A DNA stretch of 64,000 nt from Warburgia ugandensis. Lineage: Eukaryota > Streptophyta > Magnoliopsida > Canellales > Canellaceae. Shown here one piece after another: positions 36,610 through 49,200 of this stretch. Every line of letters begins with the position of its first letter. Position 1 is the stretch's first letter. The notes below the pieces were generated by a model. It had not been told where the DNA came from. It saw only the letters and a list, made by a program, of their open reading frames with translations, and did not search any database. Position numbers and translations under genes: made by a program. Where the stretch lies: assembly GCA_035236585.1 (NCBI GenBank), contig CP141128.1, positions 29,913,618 through 29,977,617 of the forward strand, in the 5' to 3' direction.

Positions 36610-36684
36610 AGAGGGACAGCAATGCCTCCATTTCCCCTGGCATCGTCTGGCAGAGGTGGTACTCGTGTTTCTGGAAAAATCGGG

Positions 36685-36898
36685 AGAGGGGGGGTTTCTG
36701 GACAAATTGGGAGACAGGGTTGGAGGAGGAAGAAGATGGGGTGCCATTATCAAAATGGCCCCCTGTGATTTTTGGCTTTTTCATTTTTAGGTGAGGGGGG
36801 GTTTCTGGAGAAATAGGGAGACATGGTTGGAGGAGGAAGAAGATTGGGTGCTGTTATCAAAATGGCCCCCTGCGATTTTTGGCTTTTTCGTTTTTGGT
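36685..36898. repeat. 107-bp tandem duplication in the U3 of the 5' LTR
   Basis: GGGGTTTCTGGA at about 36692 and again at about 36799; both copies contain 'TTGGAGGAGGAAGAAGAT' and 'TATCAAAATGGCCCCCTG'. The 3' LTR has one copy (30185-30290). Confidence 0.9.
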
Positions 36899-37199
36899 GC
36901 ATTTCACAAAAATGCCCTCAATCTTCTAACACCTATAACTTATTCATACGATCTCCATTTTCGGCGTTCTATGAGGTGTTGGATTCCATTTTGAGTTTAA
37001 AATCTAGTGGAACTGATTTTCTTCACAAAGTCCTAAGTTTCCTATGTGAATTAAGATCAAACATCCCACCACCTAATATGACTATAAAACATATATATTC
37101 ATTCCAAAAAACGTCAAGTTACAATATCGTTGGCAACGAGCCAACATCATGGTTGGTTTTTATACAAAATATCTCCAAAATTTGGCTCATTATAGTATA

Positions 37200-38932
37200 T
37201 GATTGAAAGAGACTAAGTGACCTTCAATTTGAAGTTTGCCTTTGTCAATGAGGTCATAAAATGTACTTTATTTACGATTTTTCCAATTTGACATCAAGTT
37301 CTACTAAACTCAATTGATTGGATGCCAATTTATCACCCCTCCTCAACAAAACCACACGACCAACAAACATAGAGGAAAAGAAGAAAAAACAATATATAAT
37401 CTTTGATAGAATTTGACTTATGCAGCAGATAGTCAATATGAATGGATTTCTTCATTGAAGTTGGTAATCTCGTAAGTTCCTTTCTTATATATTTTCCTCG
37501 TCACGTGAAATCTCATTTGCATGTGATAAATGATACTTAGGTTAAGCTACTTTTTTTCTACTCCCTTTCATTATATAAAAGCTACATATCATATAGAAAT
37601 ATTAAATCATATGAAATTCAAGTCCCCTTGAACCCTTAAGTAATGAACATAGAACTACTTGAAATTGACTTCTCCTTTTTAATAACGATTGACTAGAGAA
37701 GAGGTGTATTATGTGTCTGAAACATTTCTTGTAAGGGTGGTTCAACCTTATGCATGCCACAAGTTGTTGTCCTGAAAACATAGAAAACAAAATAATCCAT
37801 CTATTAACCAAAACTTCACATGTAAATGATATAAAGACAACAATTAGATAGATATTTTTCTTAAGTTGTTTCACACTACTACTCCTATATTTGTAATCAA
37901 TTCACAATCATATAAGAGCTTATCAGCTTGCATACGAAAAAAAGGTGACTCTAGTATTTGGATAACAGTGAAAACTAATAGTCACATGCATACCCTACTT
38001 GTCTACCTTCCCAAAAGATAAGTATAGCAAAAGAAATACTTGGTTAAATTAGAGATGAACTTAAAATTATAAGATTACAAGAGTAACCATAAAAGGTCAT
38101 TGATGACGATGTGGGTCTATAATGCCTCCTAGTAGAAAAGGATAAAAGAAAAAATTGAAAATTTTACTTTGTATCGAAGTTTATTTTACATCCAAAAGTC
38201 ATACCAGAAACAAAATGAGCACTTACATCACATGCCTTTTAGTAATAATGTAGTACCTGAGGGATGCTGCTATTGTACAAAAAACTTGCTTCTCTAAGAC
38301 AACAAATAGACTAATGTAAACAACAATCGCTAGGTCTACTTATGGTCTATTATTGGAGATATGAGGTCGTGTGCTCAAAGGTCCACAAAGGAGATAAGAG
38401 GTTTTTCATTTTAATAAGGAGATCTTACTAGTCACAATGTTGTTATTTTTGATGATTTGGTAAAATCTAGGGAACACTCATTGAGTGTCAGGTATAGGTT
38501 GATTTGTCCTTGCTGTAATTTTCTTGCTTCTTAACCTAGATAGTTGTGTTGTACTTCTAATTATTAAAATATGCTATCGCTATTGATGTGTTCATAGTTT
38601 TGGATGTCAAAAGGTGGTAGCTTAGATGGCTGTGGGATTAAGAACCTCTATATCTATATGACCTAAACAAAATCTATTTTTTCATAGTTGTCCCTTAAAT
38701 TTGTTTACCAAATAGTACTTTTTAAGCCTACTCCATCAATTACTTTCTAAAGCCTCGTTACATATAGTAGTAAGCATTAAATCTAAGAAAAGATCAAATA
38801 GTATTGGCATAGAGTTCTTTAAGATATCTATGCCAACCTCACATTGATGCAAACAATTTGAATACTAATTAGTATGTCTTTCTCTAATTCTTAGAAGTTA
38901 GAAGGCCCCAACACAATACTTCAGTATTAAGC
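37200..38932. other. AT-rich intergenic stretch
   Basis: No gene, repeat array or transposon border recognised. Frames near 37602-37874 have no family features. Confidence 0.4.
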
Positions 38933-39939
38933 ACTCTAATCATAGTTGCCAATCCCGTACTAGCCAAAATACTAGTTTGGTCTTCAAATTGGGATGTAAT
39001 AGTGGGATGAGCAACACTGAACCAGTATTGACCAGTATGGAGAGAAAAATAATTAAAATTTTCAAAGAAATATATAAAAGTTTAAGAAAAATTCAAAAAA
39101 TAAAAAATGCAAAATTTTTAGAAAAAAATAGTAAACACCAAAATTCAGAGTGCATAAGGCATTTTTACAGGATTTTGGTGGCTCCAGCATTTTTGCAAAT
39201 AAACAATATTAGAGTTCATAAGGTCTTCTTCTTACCTAGAACATGGTTTTTATCATTGCAGAATGCAAATAAATTAAAATCTCTATGAAAGTTTACTAAA
39301 ATCATCAAAAACACTACGAACAGGTCATTTTTGAATGTCTAGAACTCCTTCCAACTATCTTTTCTTAAAAGTGATAAGATCAAGGAGAACCCACTTTGTC
39401 AACATTGTACTAGTTGTAGGGAGAAAAAATCTTTGTAAATAGTTCAAAACTAGCCCAAAATCTCCAAGAGAAAAGAAAAAAAAAAAAAAACAAGGGTCTT
39501 GGTTGCTTTAGAATGAACAACACTGCATTTAGGGTTTTCCTAGATAAATCCAGATTTTTGTTGTATCTGGATCATCTTCTTCTTGTGGCTACAAATTTAT
39601 GGCATAATAGAGAGAAAAAAGGAGAAAGGGGATGAAAATAGATATAATAAAGTAGGATTCTGATTTCCCCAAAATACCATCATATTTTAGTTAAACACAT
39701 GGGCCTTGAGGGATACTTTAGGAAAAAAAGAAAGGAAAAACCTTATGAGAGTTTTCTACCCAATACTAGATGAAAATGGCAAATCAGTCGATACAATTAG
39801 GTATCAGATGGTATAACCTATACAAGTAGGTATTGCCCAATATTTTGCTAGGACCGATCCTAACTAGATTTTAGATTGAAATTGGGAATACTAGCATACT
39901 GGCTAGTGTAGTATTAATATTGATAGCCATGACTTTAAT
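38933..39939. mobile_element. Possible non-autonomous DNA transposon (MITE-like, about 1 kb)
   Basis: The ends at 38941 (CATAGTTGCCAAT) and 39931 (inverse complement CATGGCTATCAAT) are imperfect inverted repeats, with ACTAGCCA.(A/G)TA.CTAGT-like text further in on both sides. The flanks ACTCTAAT (38933-38940) and ACTTTAAT (39932-39939) match in seven of eight bases, compatible with an 8-bp target duplication as made by hAT elements. No transposase. The interior repeats the idea 'GTATC...GTATTG', common in such elements. Confidence 0.4.
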
Positions 39940-40249
39940 ATGTGAAGAAGCCGAAGAGAGACCTCCAAAGCATTTCAAAATGCCAATATAGGTTGGTGGC
40001 CTTGTTCTATGCCTCACCAATATCAAACAAAGTCTCCATCATTTAAATTACATGGACATGTTTCCTTCACTACCCAAACAAAAAACTTAAAATTTTTCTT
40101 GGCTGTGTTGTAGAGGGAGCCAAAGGAGCATCTTACTTGAGAAGAGTACTAGTAGGAATTTCAGCCATCATGCTTTAGGAGAGTATTGATATGAATTAAT
40201 TTCTATGGTTTGAAATATTCTCTGGATTGATCTCACTAATTTCTTGTAA

Positions 40250-40254
40250 TGACT
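40250..40254. repeat. TSD (left) of solo LTR 1
   Basis: TTTCT, repeated at 42849-42853. Confidence 0.85.
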
Positions 40255-40622
40255 CGGGTTTTCTCATGCATTTTTAAAATGAAAAATCTAAATTCCTAAG
40301 GCGGGATCCCTATTTGAAAAACAATGCAGTGCAGCGGAAAAATCTTTTATTTGAAATCCAATTTGAAAACCCCAAGTGTCATTTGCTTTCACAACAACTA
40401 AGGTAGTTTTTGAAAAACTTCAGATATCATAAATGTTTTTCCCCAAGTCTATCCAGTCACAACACACAGCCCAACTGTAAAGAAATACATGTCCAAAGGG
40501 TAGAGAGTTTACTCACATGTATAGTTGTCTCCTTTGTTTATTCACTTGCTTGTAGCACTAATATCTCCTGAGGCATTTTCTATTTGTAAGTGGAACTATC
40601 CTGAAAAATGTTAAGGATAGGG

Positions 40623-40641
40623 TGAGTATATACTATACTCA
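40623..40641 (-). other. U5 stem-loop, solo LTR 1
   Basis: TGAGTATA-TAC-TATACTCA, a perfect 8-bp stem, followed by GTAGG; 368-386 bp from the U5 end. Upstream, CCTGAGGCATTTTC and GAAAAATGTTAAGG are weakly complementary and may be the counterpart of hairpin 1. Confidence 0.65.
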
Positions 40642-40939
40642 GTAGGAGTCTATCACTACTAGTTTTATAATGCATGCGATCTTTAAAATCATGTGCTCAT
40701 AAAAACATATGCATGTTGTTCGAATAATCACGTTCAATATCGATATTAAAAGCCATTGTCAAACCGGAATACTAACGACTTAAAGAAATATCATAATCCA
40801 AGTCGAAAGTATCATATATCACAATCATAAGAATATGCATCAGATGCTCAACTGAATCCAACTCATGGATATCTATCATGGTATGGTCGACCAACCTTAT
40901 ATCATGCCATATGCAATGCACATAAATCCACAAAACCAT

Positions 40940-41190
40940 AGGGTCCCACTATGCCCACGACCTCACTGCCGTGTGGTCCTCGGGTACCTAGGGACACAGG
41001 ATCATATACCTCCACAGGGCATATGACACTTCGACCCAATGTCGTGACACCAATGGTAGCCTCCTGTACCACATGCAGTCGAAGCAGGGACATGCCCTTT
41101 TTGGGCGTGGTACCCATCCACCTAATAGTGGTAGAGGCTGGGTGGCCAACCCACACCCCTCGGCATAGCACCCACAAGCTTACTAGCCCA
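40940..41190 (-). other. GC-rich structured island, solo LTR 1
   Basis: GC-rich; 'CCACCTAATAGTGGTAGAGG' and 'CCCCTCGGCATAGCACCCAC' match the island of element A. The frames on both strands here are by-products of the GC content. Confidence 0.5.
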
Positions 41191-42421
41191 AATCATGTAC
41201 GATAAAAAAAGCCAAAAACCTCTTTTCAAAACTTGTCCTCTTTGGGTCCCTCACAACTGCCTGGCCCTCAGCACTCCAGTGTCTTTTGGCAACCCTCAAG
41301 GACATGCAACCTTTGCAAGAACTTAATACTCATAGATTATGCAATGTATGCAATAGTTTGCAAAACATATCTATGCATAATGTATATACAAAACATGTCT
41401 ATGCATAAAGCATTTGTCACATGCATACTAAACAAGTCATATACTCAAATCATGTATTTGCAAAACAATCATAGTTCTTTTAAAAGAATCTAGTAGCGAT
41501 AGAGCACCTACCTGACTAGGTCGCGTGAACCCTTTTGTCCTCGTATGCTCCTGAACATGGTTTGGGGACTCAAGGTTAGTTTGGCCTATCTTTTATGGGT
41601 TTAGAGTAGTTGGGTCTTATTACTTAGGCATTAGGGGTCCATCCCTATGCCTATGGGTGTCCTAAGGTCCTAATTGGGCCTTGGTATCCTCAGTTTTCCA
41701 AAGGTCTAGTGGCCACGCACCACCATCCTATTCTAAGGGTCATGCCCACCTTTGATTGGGACTTGATCAGGGATTTTATAGTTTGGGTGTGTTCGCGTCG
41801 TCGACACAGACACAACGCCTTTTGCGGTGCCTCAATCGTAGCTCTAGATCTCAAGTTATAAGCGTTTTAGTGTCGCACGTATATATGAGTCTTAAAAATA
41901 AAAAGACGGAATGCTAGGGCGCTGCGCGTCTGCGTCGTGCACCTCGGCTTCCTTAAGGAACGAAAAACTCGTGTATAGCTAGTGCATTGCGCGTCTGTGG
42001 CATGCACCTCAATGGGCCCGTCTGTAGATGCGCTGGGTTTCCCGCCCGACTGTCTCTTTTGCGGGCACGTCCCTAGACATGCTCGTTTGGTTTTTCAAAC
42101 GAAAACGACGTGGGACGTTCTGAATGGAACGCCCTGTTCGTTGGGGAACTAGGGCATCCTCAGGACAGCCCTGTCAAACCAGTGCGGCCCAGGGAACGTC
42201 CTTGGGTCCTTGGTGAGTCTCCAGGGCTCCATTTTGCATGGTTTTTCATGCAAAAACCTAGGGAAATTGACCTTAGAACTATGGTGGAGATGGGTTTTGA
42301 GGGATCTTGGGTGTACCTGGCTCGTTGCTGGGTTTTTCTCCTTGTTTTCTCCTCTAGGTCATTGCTCCTCAACGGGTTTTCTTCAACGTTTTGGGCTGCC
42401 ATTAGAGGTGCCCAAGAGCTT

Positions 42422-42430
42422 TATTTATAG
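42422..42430 (-). promoter_or_regulatory. TATA box, solo LTR 1
   Basis: The minus strand reads CTATAAATA, about 420 bp from the U3 end of the LTR. Confidence 0.65.
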
Positions 42431-42848
42431 AGCTAAGAGAGGGTTCTGGAGGGGGCTCTCATCGCCTTTGAATGGCGGTGGAGAAACCTCCAGAATGGCC
42501 GTGATTTCTCCTCCAATCACCACTGTTCTAGAACCCTCTAGAAGTTGAAGATGAAGGGGTGCCCGTATCAAAACGGGCCCCTGTGTTTTTGTAGGGTAAA
42601 TTCGTTTTTTAATAAAATTATATTTTTGCCCCTGAACTTCAAAGGGCCATAACTTGCTCATTTTAACTCCGTTTTGGGTGATTTTGGTCTTGTTGGATTC
42701 CTTTTTCTGAGACACATCTAATGGTACCATTTTCAAGACCAAGTTTCTGGGTTCAGTCAAGGCAACTAGTGAAATGACCAAAATTCCCTTATCTTCAAAA
42801 CTAAACTTTTCATGGGATTTTAATATTACAAAAATTGGGGTCATTACA

Positions 42849-42853
42849 TTTCT
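42849..42853. repeat. TSD (right) of solo LTR 1
   Basis: TTTCT, identical to 40250-40254. Confidence 0.85.
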
Positions 42854-44836
42854 TCATTTGGGGTTTAAGAGGAACACCCAAAAGAACAACAGTTTCATAA
42901 AAAGATACCTAGAATTGGCCACAAATAGGATTAACAAGTGTTCTTTGCATAGGTCCTCAAGCCACATCTGCACAGACCTAGTGATAATCATTATCATGTG
43001 GACTTAATCTCATTTGATTAGTTCTCCAATGTTGAAGAACTTAGCATGGATTGTGAACTCCTAAGGCAGCTCCTTGAGGATCTTGGTCAAGCTTAAATTT
43101 TAACTCTTGTGGTGGAGCTCTATGCTTAGGCTAGTCAATTGTAGGGTTTTAGAAAATACTTCTGTTATCTTTTCACTTATGAGTATAAGTTGTTGAATTT
43201 GGATAAAATGAAGAGTTGAATGCTTTGAAAGGACAGAATGTTACTGTCAGCGATGGCTTGAAAACAGACCAATTTTGGTTGCATGGTAGTGGGAGACAAG
43301 CTTGACTAAGTAAATTTAGATCAATGGTTAGTGATATATTAATTCAATGGGTTTATTGGATTGGTTAAGAGTATTATGAAAAGAAAATCATGTATAATCA
43401 TCTTCCTTAGCAAAAATTTAAAAATCTAAGCTTAGAAGTTGATGAGCACTAGTGGATTTTCTTAGATTTTCTTAAAAAAGGAAGCTGTCAATTCTTACTA
43501 GGGCTAAAGCATGTGGCAAAACTTGTTAGGGAGAGGTCATGGTAGACTAGTGTAGTATTGAATAAGGGCCAAGACCAAAATGGTTCTATAGAAAAGCATG
43601 TTACTATCACATTAGTCAAGGTGCAATCTTCTTAAGGTGTGAGTTTGATGAACTACTTGACTACCCTGGTGTCTAAGTCTAATCATTTATTAATGCAATT
43701 TTTCACTTCAATTGTCTCCTTATAGACCAATCTTAAAGAGTTGGGTGATTGATGCACAACTAAGGTACTGAACTAACACAAATCTTGAGGGTATACAAAG
43801 AATAATGGATCAAAAGAGAGAAAATGTCTCAAATCAGCAGTACCAGGTAGACAACAATGAAACTATTTTATATTTCATAATTAGAAAAGTTCAACAAATC
43901 ATAAATAAACTCATTAAATTATAGCTCAGTTGTATTATCAGTCAGACATATTATCAAGCAAGCAACTCTAGTAATAAAGGACCAAAATCAAATATCATAT
44001 CTACAAGCAAAAACCAACCCAACCAAAAACATCCATATCTTCTACAACATTTGTTTTTTCTTTGGAAAAGCATCTTCTACAGCAAAATTATAAGTAGAGA
44101 AAAGAACCTATCTATATCAAATGGCATCCAACTTTCACTCCAAATGAGCCACGGAAATTAAAGATAACTAAACTAGAAGAGATATAATGGAACTACAAAA
44201 GGAACAAATTCAGAAGGAGAGAGAAAGGAGAGAAGACTTACCTGGATTAACAAGTAAGTTCTGGTTCTTTGATACTTTTTAAGAAGCTGCAAATAATTGA
44301 ATAATTTGTATTGAAGAATAGAAAAAAAGATGAGAGAGAAATAGAGAGAGATAACAATCAATCATCACCTCCTTAGGAAGTTACTTAGGCCTTTTTAGAA
44401 GATAAAACTAGAAAAAATTTCTATAGAAAGGGATTCTACGAAGAAAAGAAAATGGTGGATTGAGCACACAAGCAGAAAAGTGAAAATAGAGGAACAGGGG
44501 GAAATTTTGAGTTTTAGAAAAGGAACTCCCCTAAATCCATTTTAGAGCATAGGCGAATGGATCCATTTCAGAGTGGAGGGGAGTGGAGATAGAGAGACAG
44601 AGAAGGAAATGAGTAAATCTTGTGGGTGAATGACGAGAGGGGAGTTGGAAAAACGATTAAACAAGAAAAATCTAATGGGGTTTGGCAGATAGATGATTAC
44701 TAGTGCAAGAGAAATACCTAAAATGTAGAGTTTCTAGTAGAGATTTTCATTTGTCACTCTTCTGAAAATGTTACAAGGATTGGATATATTAGCCATAAAT
44801 CTGAGTTTTGTGTTGGCAAAAATAGTCTTTCCCTAT
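42854..44836. other. AT-rich intergenic stretch
   Basis: No gene recognised. On the minus strand at 44240-44290 an acceptor-like TTATTTGCAG and a donor-like CAG|GTAAGT frame a short piece, and a CT-rich stretch lies at 44540-44640, but no protein family could be read. Confidence 0.35.
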
Positions 44837-44841
44837 TATAG
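44837..44841. repeat. TSD (left) of solo LTR 2
   Basis: TATAG, repeated at 49196-49200. Confidence 0.85.
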
Positions 44842-45246
44842 TGTGATGACCCGGGTTTTTGAAACATGATTTATAAAGTATTTTGAAAGGCAGGGCCCTT
44901 AAGAGTGTAAAATTTTTTCGCAAAACAAAGCAGCAAAAATTCTTTTCTTTAGAACTTGTTTTGAAAACCCAAGTCACCACTTCATACATAACATAAGTAC
45001 CATTTGTGTACAAAATAAAATTCCATTGAAGGAATATACTTTTACTAAACTCTAGGATCCATCTAGTGGTTCACAATACAGCCAAATCTAGTACAATACT
45101 TGTCCAAATTACATAATCCAAAACTCAAGCTCACCATACAATAAAACTCTCAACAAAGAAAAATACATGTCTTTAAGGGTATACCTTGAAGATTATTCTC
45201 TTCAAGTATTCTATAGTCTTCAGCTCTTAACTCTCCTTCCCTGGAT

Positions 45247-45290
45247 CTGAGATATTGCAACAAGTACAATATTTCAGCAAGCAATGCTTG
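45247..45290 (-). other. Paired U5 hairpins, solo LTR 2
   Basis: Hairpin 1: CTGAGATATTG (45247-45257) with CAATATTTCAG (45267-45277), one non-Watson-Crick position. Hairpin 2: CAAGC-AAT-GCTTG (45278-45290), followed by GTAGG. 405-448 bp from the U5 end. Confidence 0.65.
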
Positions 45291-45649
45291 GTAGGGGATT
45301 CAAGAAACATAACATTGACAATATAATTTCAATACTTCATAATCCCATTATCCTTAAACATACTCTTTACTTTGCAAGTTATATATATCTATATACACAC
45401 ATACCCTTCATGGGTAAACCAGTTAAATTTGTGAAAATAGTCAAATATCATTCCCAACTAAGCTGATCAATTCTCTTCATTTTGAGAATTTAGTATTACA
45501 GCTAATCTTATACTGGAAATTTTGCTTCTTGGAAAATATTGGTAATATACAATTACCTAGCATTTCATTATGCTACAACATAAGGCATTTCACTATGCCT
45601 ATTCTCATATGCATCATAGTGCAAAATAATCAGAAAGGTTGCTATGCTG

Positions 45650-45900
45650 CAGTCTGATCCGTACTAGCACCCTCGGATAACTGCCCTATTCACCACTGAT
45701 ACCACGGTGGAAAATATTATGTCACTACCCGTATAGGGGGGCAAGACTTTCACAGTAGTGGCCTTCCCATAATTGCCACCACTCGACTTTTAGCCTCTCA
45801 TTGGGCAAGGTATCATCATATCATTAAATTTCAAGGAGCGGGTGGCCAAACCCTCATAACTCCTCTACCAATAGCATTCCCCTAGGCTTATGCCTATTAA
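45650..45900 (-). other. GC-rich structured island, solo LTR 2
   Basis: Contains GGGTGGCCAAACCCTC and 'AATAGCATTCCCCTAGGC', equivalent to the islands of the other LTRs. Confidence 0.5.
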
Positions 45901-48580
45901 AACAAACTGACAAGCCTCCAAGCTTGTATGTAAAATAGATTTCATATATATGAGACCATATGTCTGTTTACTTAGGGCTGAAATATTTTCTAGTTCCCTA
46001 TTCACTCATAGTTTAGTCCTTAACCATCTTATATGTGTTTGGTTGGATCATAAGGTTTTGAAGAGATTTAATACAAGTATTAACATTACTCTTGTCAACA
46101 TAAGATCATGAGTACAATCATGTATATCTCATGTAAATGCATTCATCAAATCCTCCTACCTTTAAGGATTGATCTCTTTTCCCCAATCTTCCTTGATCCT
46201 GACTGATGTATGTAATCTGTACATCCATACATATTGTCAATATATAAATTATGAACAATCCTATTGATCACTAGATTTGTTGTTTAGAATGATCTTTAGA
46301 TCATTCATATCTAAGTATTTTTCTATCTCTAAGTCTTTGTATGTCCATCTCCTTGATCTTGATCTTTCATAGATCCATTGATTGACAATCTACACATGTT
46401 GATAATGATCCCGGTCCTAGATCTTCTATCATCTAGTTCTTCTTTGATCTAAGTTCAATTATTGGATCATCCCTATGAAGGACGATTTTGGTTTTCTTCC
46501 TTGAATCATCTTTGATCAAGGGTTTGGATTATCTAATCTAATGAACTGTAACAAGTATACTAATAAACATGCATACTAAGTACAATATAGTGTTCTTATT
46601 CTTATTGTTCTTGGTCATCCAAGATCTAATGGATCTTGTTTTATCATCCTTATCTTACTGTTTTTATTAGGGTTAAGTAAATTTACTAACCTTTTATGCT
46701 CTTATTATTATTATTCAACCAGTTAATGTGTTGGTTGAAGGTAGCTTATTCAAGCCTAAATCTAGACTGCTCCTCTTATTTCCAATTGGCTAAGGCTTAT
46801 TAGCTGAATGGGTGAACACAAAGTGGTTACTTCAATCTTCATGTAAGGAGGTGTTTAGACCTCACAAACATCAACAGAAGGTAGGGGAAGAGCGAGGCTC
46901 TATTAGATAACCCCCTTAACCACTATGTTCATCATTCACTAGAATGACCATAGCTCAACCTTCATAAGGTTCCTATAAGCATATTTACCCCAAGTACTCT
47001 TTCTAATGGATTTTAATTAAGTCCATGAATATTTATAATGTCATTCATGGGGTTTATTATTCTTTTCCTAATTTGGGCCAAGGACTTGATAATCCTTATA
47101 TTGTCCTACTAACTATAGCCCTTACTAATTAAGTCCAAAGTACTCCATTCTTATTTGTGTAATGAAACTCTACTTTCTCATTAGAATACATTTTTGATGT
47201 TTTATGCTCTTCATCTCGTAACAAGTAAATCTACTAATAACATTTAACCATAAATGAATTATAAATTCAAAGCATAAAACTACATAATTTAACATTTAAT
47301 GATAATGAGGCAAGGTACTTAAAATAATTAAATCTAGCACCTTATGATAACAATGAAATCACATATCATGCTAAAGTCTAAATGTTATACTAGCATGCTT
47401 TATAACATAATCATATTTAAAATGCTATTATATAAAATGAAACTAATTACGTTAACATGTTTAGAAACCTTTACTCATGATCCAACTATTTGATCTTAGA
47501 TCTTTTCCTTTGATTAAGGATTTTAGTTATATTTAGGGAGTTTTCTTTATTAAGGTCAAAAGATCATATTGATCTATTTTTGTCATAATCCATGCATGAT
47601 TTCCTTGGATTTCATCATATCAACATTTATTCTTTCCATCCCAAGGATCTGATCACACTTGATCTCATTGATCAAGTGGGTCCCTTTGTATTTTTAGGGT
47701 TTTTCTACCATAATGGGTAGATCCCTTAATATATCTCATATATATCCAAATAAATCATAGATCTCACTTTATTTCAATAGTATATCATTATTAAAACATA
47801 TTTTTAAGATCTGATCATCTCAGATCTTGAAGATCTAGGTAATTGGAAACTTATTTCTTTAATACAGAATGTTTTTACTAAATAGTATATCCATTTTATC
47901 ATTTAATTAGAAAATAGAGGTTTCAAGCTTTCCATAGCTTCTTTTCGATCTCAATTTGGAGCTCAGATGACTCCGGAATTGGATCTAGAAGTTCACAGTC
48001 CTTCCTAGGGCTTAGATTTGATCTGGGCCCAAGGAACGGACGGCCCAGATCGTTCAGGTGCGTCTGCTGCGCTGAAATTTGGAAGCTCGCACATGGGGCC
48101 TCCATGGACGCGCGCGGGACGTCGTCCGTCCGATCGGGAGATCAGACAGTCCATTTGGACCGTCCAATCAATCCCTTCTCAATTGAGGGACCAAACCTTC
48201 TCAGATCTTTATGAAAATTCTACCCTAGGGGTTTTGGACCCTTCTGGAACGATTGGTGCAATCAGATTTTTCATCTGAGTACTTCATCATCCTGAATTAA
48301 GGGTTATGGTGTTTACTTTATTTTTACCTTTTTATTACCAAAATAAATTACAGTAAACTAAAAATTATATAAAGCAGTAGTAAACATCTATATAAAGTAT
48401 TCACACATACCTGATTTGAGAAAAAATGGTGTTTATGTGTCTAATTTAAAAGAAATACCCTTTGATAAAGATATGACCCAAGATCCACCTTTCTTGCAAA
48501 TTTTCGTTGTTTGAACCTTTCGATCTTGAAATTTCTTTAGAGGTTTTATACAATAGATATGTTAGGAAGTTTTGAGGTTG

Positions 48581-48589
48581 TATTTATAG
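48581..48589 (-). promoter_or_regulatory. TATA box, solo LTR 2
   Basis: The minus strand reads CTATAAATA, about 610 bp from the U3 end; the inverted copy has the same motif at 59874-59882, also near its U3 end. Confidence 0.65.
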
Positions 48590-49195
48590 GCATTTTAGGT
48601 CTTTTTTCATGATTATAATATTTTATTTTTTTATTATTAAATGGCATGAAAGTCTCCCATGCTCCATTTTTTCTTCCCCATGCCCATTTTTCTTCCCCAA
48701 GACCAGCTGATGTTTGTTGAACCGTGACTTCATGTGGGCTGCTGATAATATTGGTTTTTGGGTCCCTTGTGGGCCCCACATGGTGTAAAAAGACCGTTTT
48801 GCCATTTATGCATAAAATTTTGGGTTTTATTCCCATGGTCTCGGATTTGAGTGTACTTAGTGGCGTTGGATTTGTATTTCTCAGTACATTCTAAATTTTG
48901 ATGTCTCATATTTTGATTTTTGGGAGATTTTGATTTTTTGGTAAAATTACTATTTTACCCCTTTTGTCCAAGAAATGAAGAAACTTAAGGATTTCTCATC
49001 CGAATTCAAAATTTGTCATGCTTACAGTTATTTTGAAGGGTTTGCTAAGTTTAATTTCAATTTTACATGTCTTATGATTTGATTATACTTTTACAAAAAG
49101 TATATTCTAAATAACCCTAATATTTCCGCCCAAAATATTTGAAACTCAAACTTTATTGATTTTCTCAATCAATTACAAAAATTGGGGTTATTACA

Positions 49196-49200
49196 TATAG
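49196..49200. repeat. TSD (right) of solo LTR 2
   Basis: TATAG, identical to 44837-44841. Confidence 0.85.

Larger units (their letters stand above)
35157..37194 (-). mobile_element. 5' LTR of Tekay/Del-type gypsy element A (2.0 kb, internally deleted)
   Basis: Starts TGTGATGACCTGGG and ends CTCATTATA (canonical ATTACA changed). Compared with the 3' LTR it has lost 997 bp at 35529 (junction TTGG) and gained a 107-bp tandem duplication at about 36685-36898. It keeps the TATA box at 36600-36609 but lacks the U5 hairpin and the GC-rich island. Confidence 0.85.
40255..42848 (-). mobile_element. Solo LTR 1, Tekay/Del-like, 2594 bp
   Basis: Starts TGTAATGACTCGGG, ends GGGGTCATTACA, flanked by the perfect 5-bp repeat TTTCT, and has no internal region on either side. 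It is related to, but diverged from, the LTRs of element A: same ends, U5 hairpin (40623-40641), GC-rich island (about 40940-41190) and TATA box (42422-42430). Solo LTRs arise by recombination between the two LTRs of one element. Frames inside it (41233-41493, 42110-42548) are not genes. Confidence 0.9.
44842..49195 (-). mobile_element. Solo LTR 2, Tekay/Del-like, 4354 bp
   Basis: Starts TGTGATGACCCGGG and ends GGGGTTATTACA, flanked by the perfect repeat TATAG. Unusually long for an LTR. It is an inverted relative of 59302-63751 over its whole length. It contains the paired U5 hairpins (45247-45290), a GC-rich island (45650-45900) and a TATA box (48581-48589). A GC-rich patch at 47950-48180 makes a false open frame. 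No gag or pol. Confidence 0.88.

Noticed and set aside
37195..37199. GTATA as a TSD of element A
   Set aside because: The left border lies in a TA/TG microsatellite, where any match would be meaningless.
44237..44290. Short piece with acceptor and donor sites reading LLKKYQRTRTYLLIQ, faintly like a MADS-box second exon
   Set aside because: The resemblance is a few residues only; no MADS domain was found upstream.
48018..48278. Plus-strand frame with a mixed, protein-like composition
   Set aside because: Inside solo LTR 2; the inverted copy at 59302 does not retain the frame.
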